A DNA stretch of 64,000 bases, from assembly GCA_963210315.1 (NCBI GenBank), contig OY723277.1:1798001-1862000 (forward strand). The letters run 5' to 3'. The notes under the pieces are model-generated. The model did not search any database and had not been told where the DNA came from. It saw nothing but the letters and a program-made list of their open reading frames with translations. Each line of letters opens with the position of its first letter. The stretch's first letter is position 1. The stretch is from Rhynchopus euleeides. Its lineage: Eukaryota; Euglenozoa; Diplonemea; Diplonemida; Diplonemidae. A program made the position numbers and the translations under genes. Positions 63,537 to 64,000 of this stretch are shown here, in pieces.

Positions 63537-63851
63537 ATGCCTCCAGAATGGACGCAAAAGGGTCTTGCGAGCTTTGGCTTTGCACCGAAGAGCAACAGCC
63601 GCGTGCAACTCTCCACACTCCGATTCGACTACGGAGCGTACTCAGGGGACCAGGCTGTGTTGCTTGCACAGTGCAAGGCCCGGAACCTGACATGGAAGAG
63701 GCAGTACGCTTCCCGTGCTTTTATGCTCTCTGAGATCAAGGCGTCGGATCTCTCGAGCCAGCGGGTGTTGGCTGTGCCTCCTCCTCAAACGACGCCCCTC
63801 CGACGCTCAACTTCTCGTTCTGCTTCTCGTCGCGAAAAACTGATCATTTGA
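63537..63851 (+). CDS. small ORF of unknown function near window end
   Basis: 104 codons from an ATG (MPPEWTQKGLASFGF...), with the frame open about 40 codons further upstream (…CTLADAHEYLLSWCLTVN). Protein-like composition and a basic Ser/Arg-rich end (RRSTSRSASRREK). It lies in transposon-derived surroundings, so a mobile-element or captured fragment is as likely as a gene. Confidence 0.35.
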   Translation: MPPEWTQKGLASFGFAPKSNSRVQLSTLRFDYGAYSGDQAVLLAQCKARNLTWKRQYASRAFMLSEIKASDLSSQRVLAVPPPQTTPLRRSTSRSASRREKLII

Positions 63852-64000
63852 ATTCTGGAGAGACGAGGTAGATAGAGCGTAGCGCCTCATGTGCGTACGC
63901 ACAAATTGGCCGAGGCCGAGCGCGCCGAAGGCGCGCGAGAAATTTTTTTTTAGGGGGGGTTGCAGACCAGACTGTTTTTAGCCACGACTTTTGGCCTCGG

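Overview
This is a GC-rich nuclear window from a unicellular eukaryote. The introns are GT-AG (five in one gene, one in another). Long C/G homopolymers and (CAC)n tracts fill the spacers, and proteins carry poly-Gly, poly-Gln and poly-His runs. All eight confidently called host genes lie on the + strand, most are intronless, and pyrimidine-rich tracts ending in AG precede several start codons. That layout resembles the one-way polycistronic gene arrays of Euglenozoa, and the presence of ordinary introns points more to a diplonemid-like lineage than to a kinetoplastid. This is inference: no rRNA, tRNA or spliced-leader gene was found to fix the taxonomy.

Host genes in order: an EF-hand protein (985-2640), a secreted right-handed beta-helix protein (6564-9398), a WD40 protein with a possible signal peptide (15507-17453), an unrecognised helical protein (18520-20598), a 1746-residue multi-pass membrane protein (21656-26896), a TMF1-type golgin in six exons (29096-36007), an unusual zinc-ribbon short-chain dehydrogenase in two exons (37201-39216) and a small protein with a folded N-terminus and disordered tail (41059-42000). 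Functions range from Golgi tethering to a predicted secreted carbohydrate-type fold. They share no obvious pathway, as expected if the array is a transcription unit rather than a functional operon.

Mobile DNA sits in two settings. Single insertions or small clusters interrupt the gene array: a two-ORF element with CACGGTGG termini at 3051-6516, three approximately 1.15 kb long-TIR elements at 9472-13022, and a hAT-type element at 39604-40455. From 42.0 kb to the end of the window there is no convincing host gene. This part is a stack of nested inverted-repeat elements, many with target-site duplications that can be read directly. The clearest stack is element G (45606-55268), which contains a second CACGGTGG element (itself hit by a hAT-type element) and a B element (itself hit by a retroposed fragment and two hAT-type elements in the same 8-bp target).

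The most interesting system is the group of elements starting CACGGTGG. The complete copy encodes two antisense ORFs, a probable DDE transposase and a Lys-rich second protein. It has 2-bp target duplications and subterminal arrays of a self-complementary word. Several other families here (G, B, I, the hAT-type element at 39.6 kb and the GGACATGTCC arrays) follow the same plan with a different word each. The overall plan recalls plant CACTA/Spm elements, but the 2-bp duplication and the second protein do not match the textbook type.
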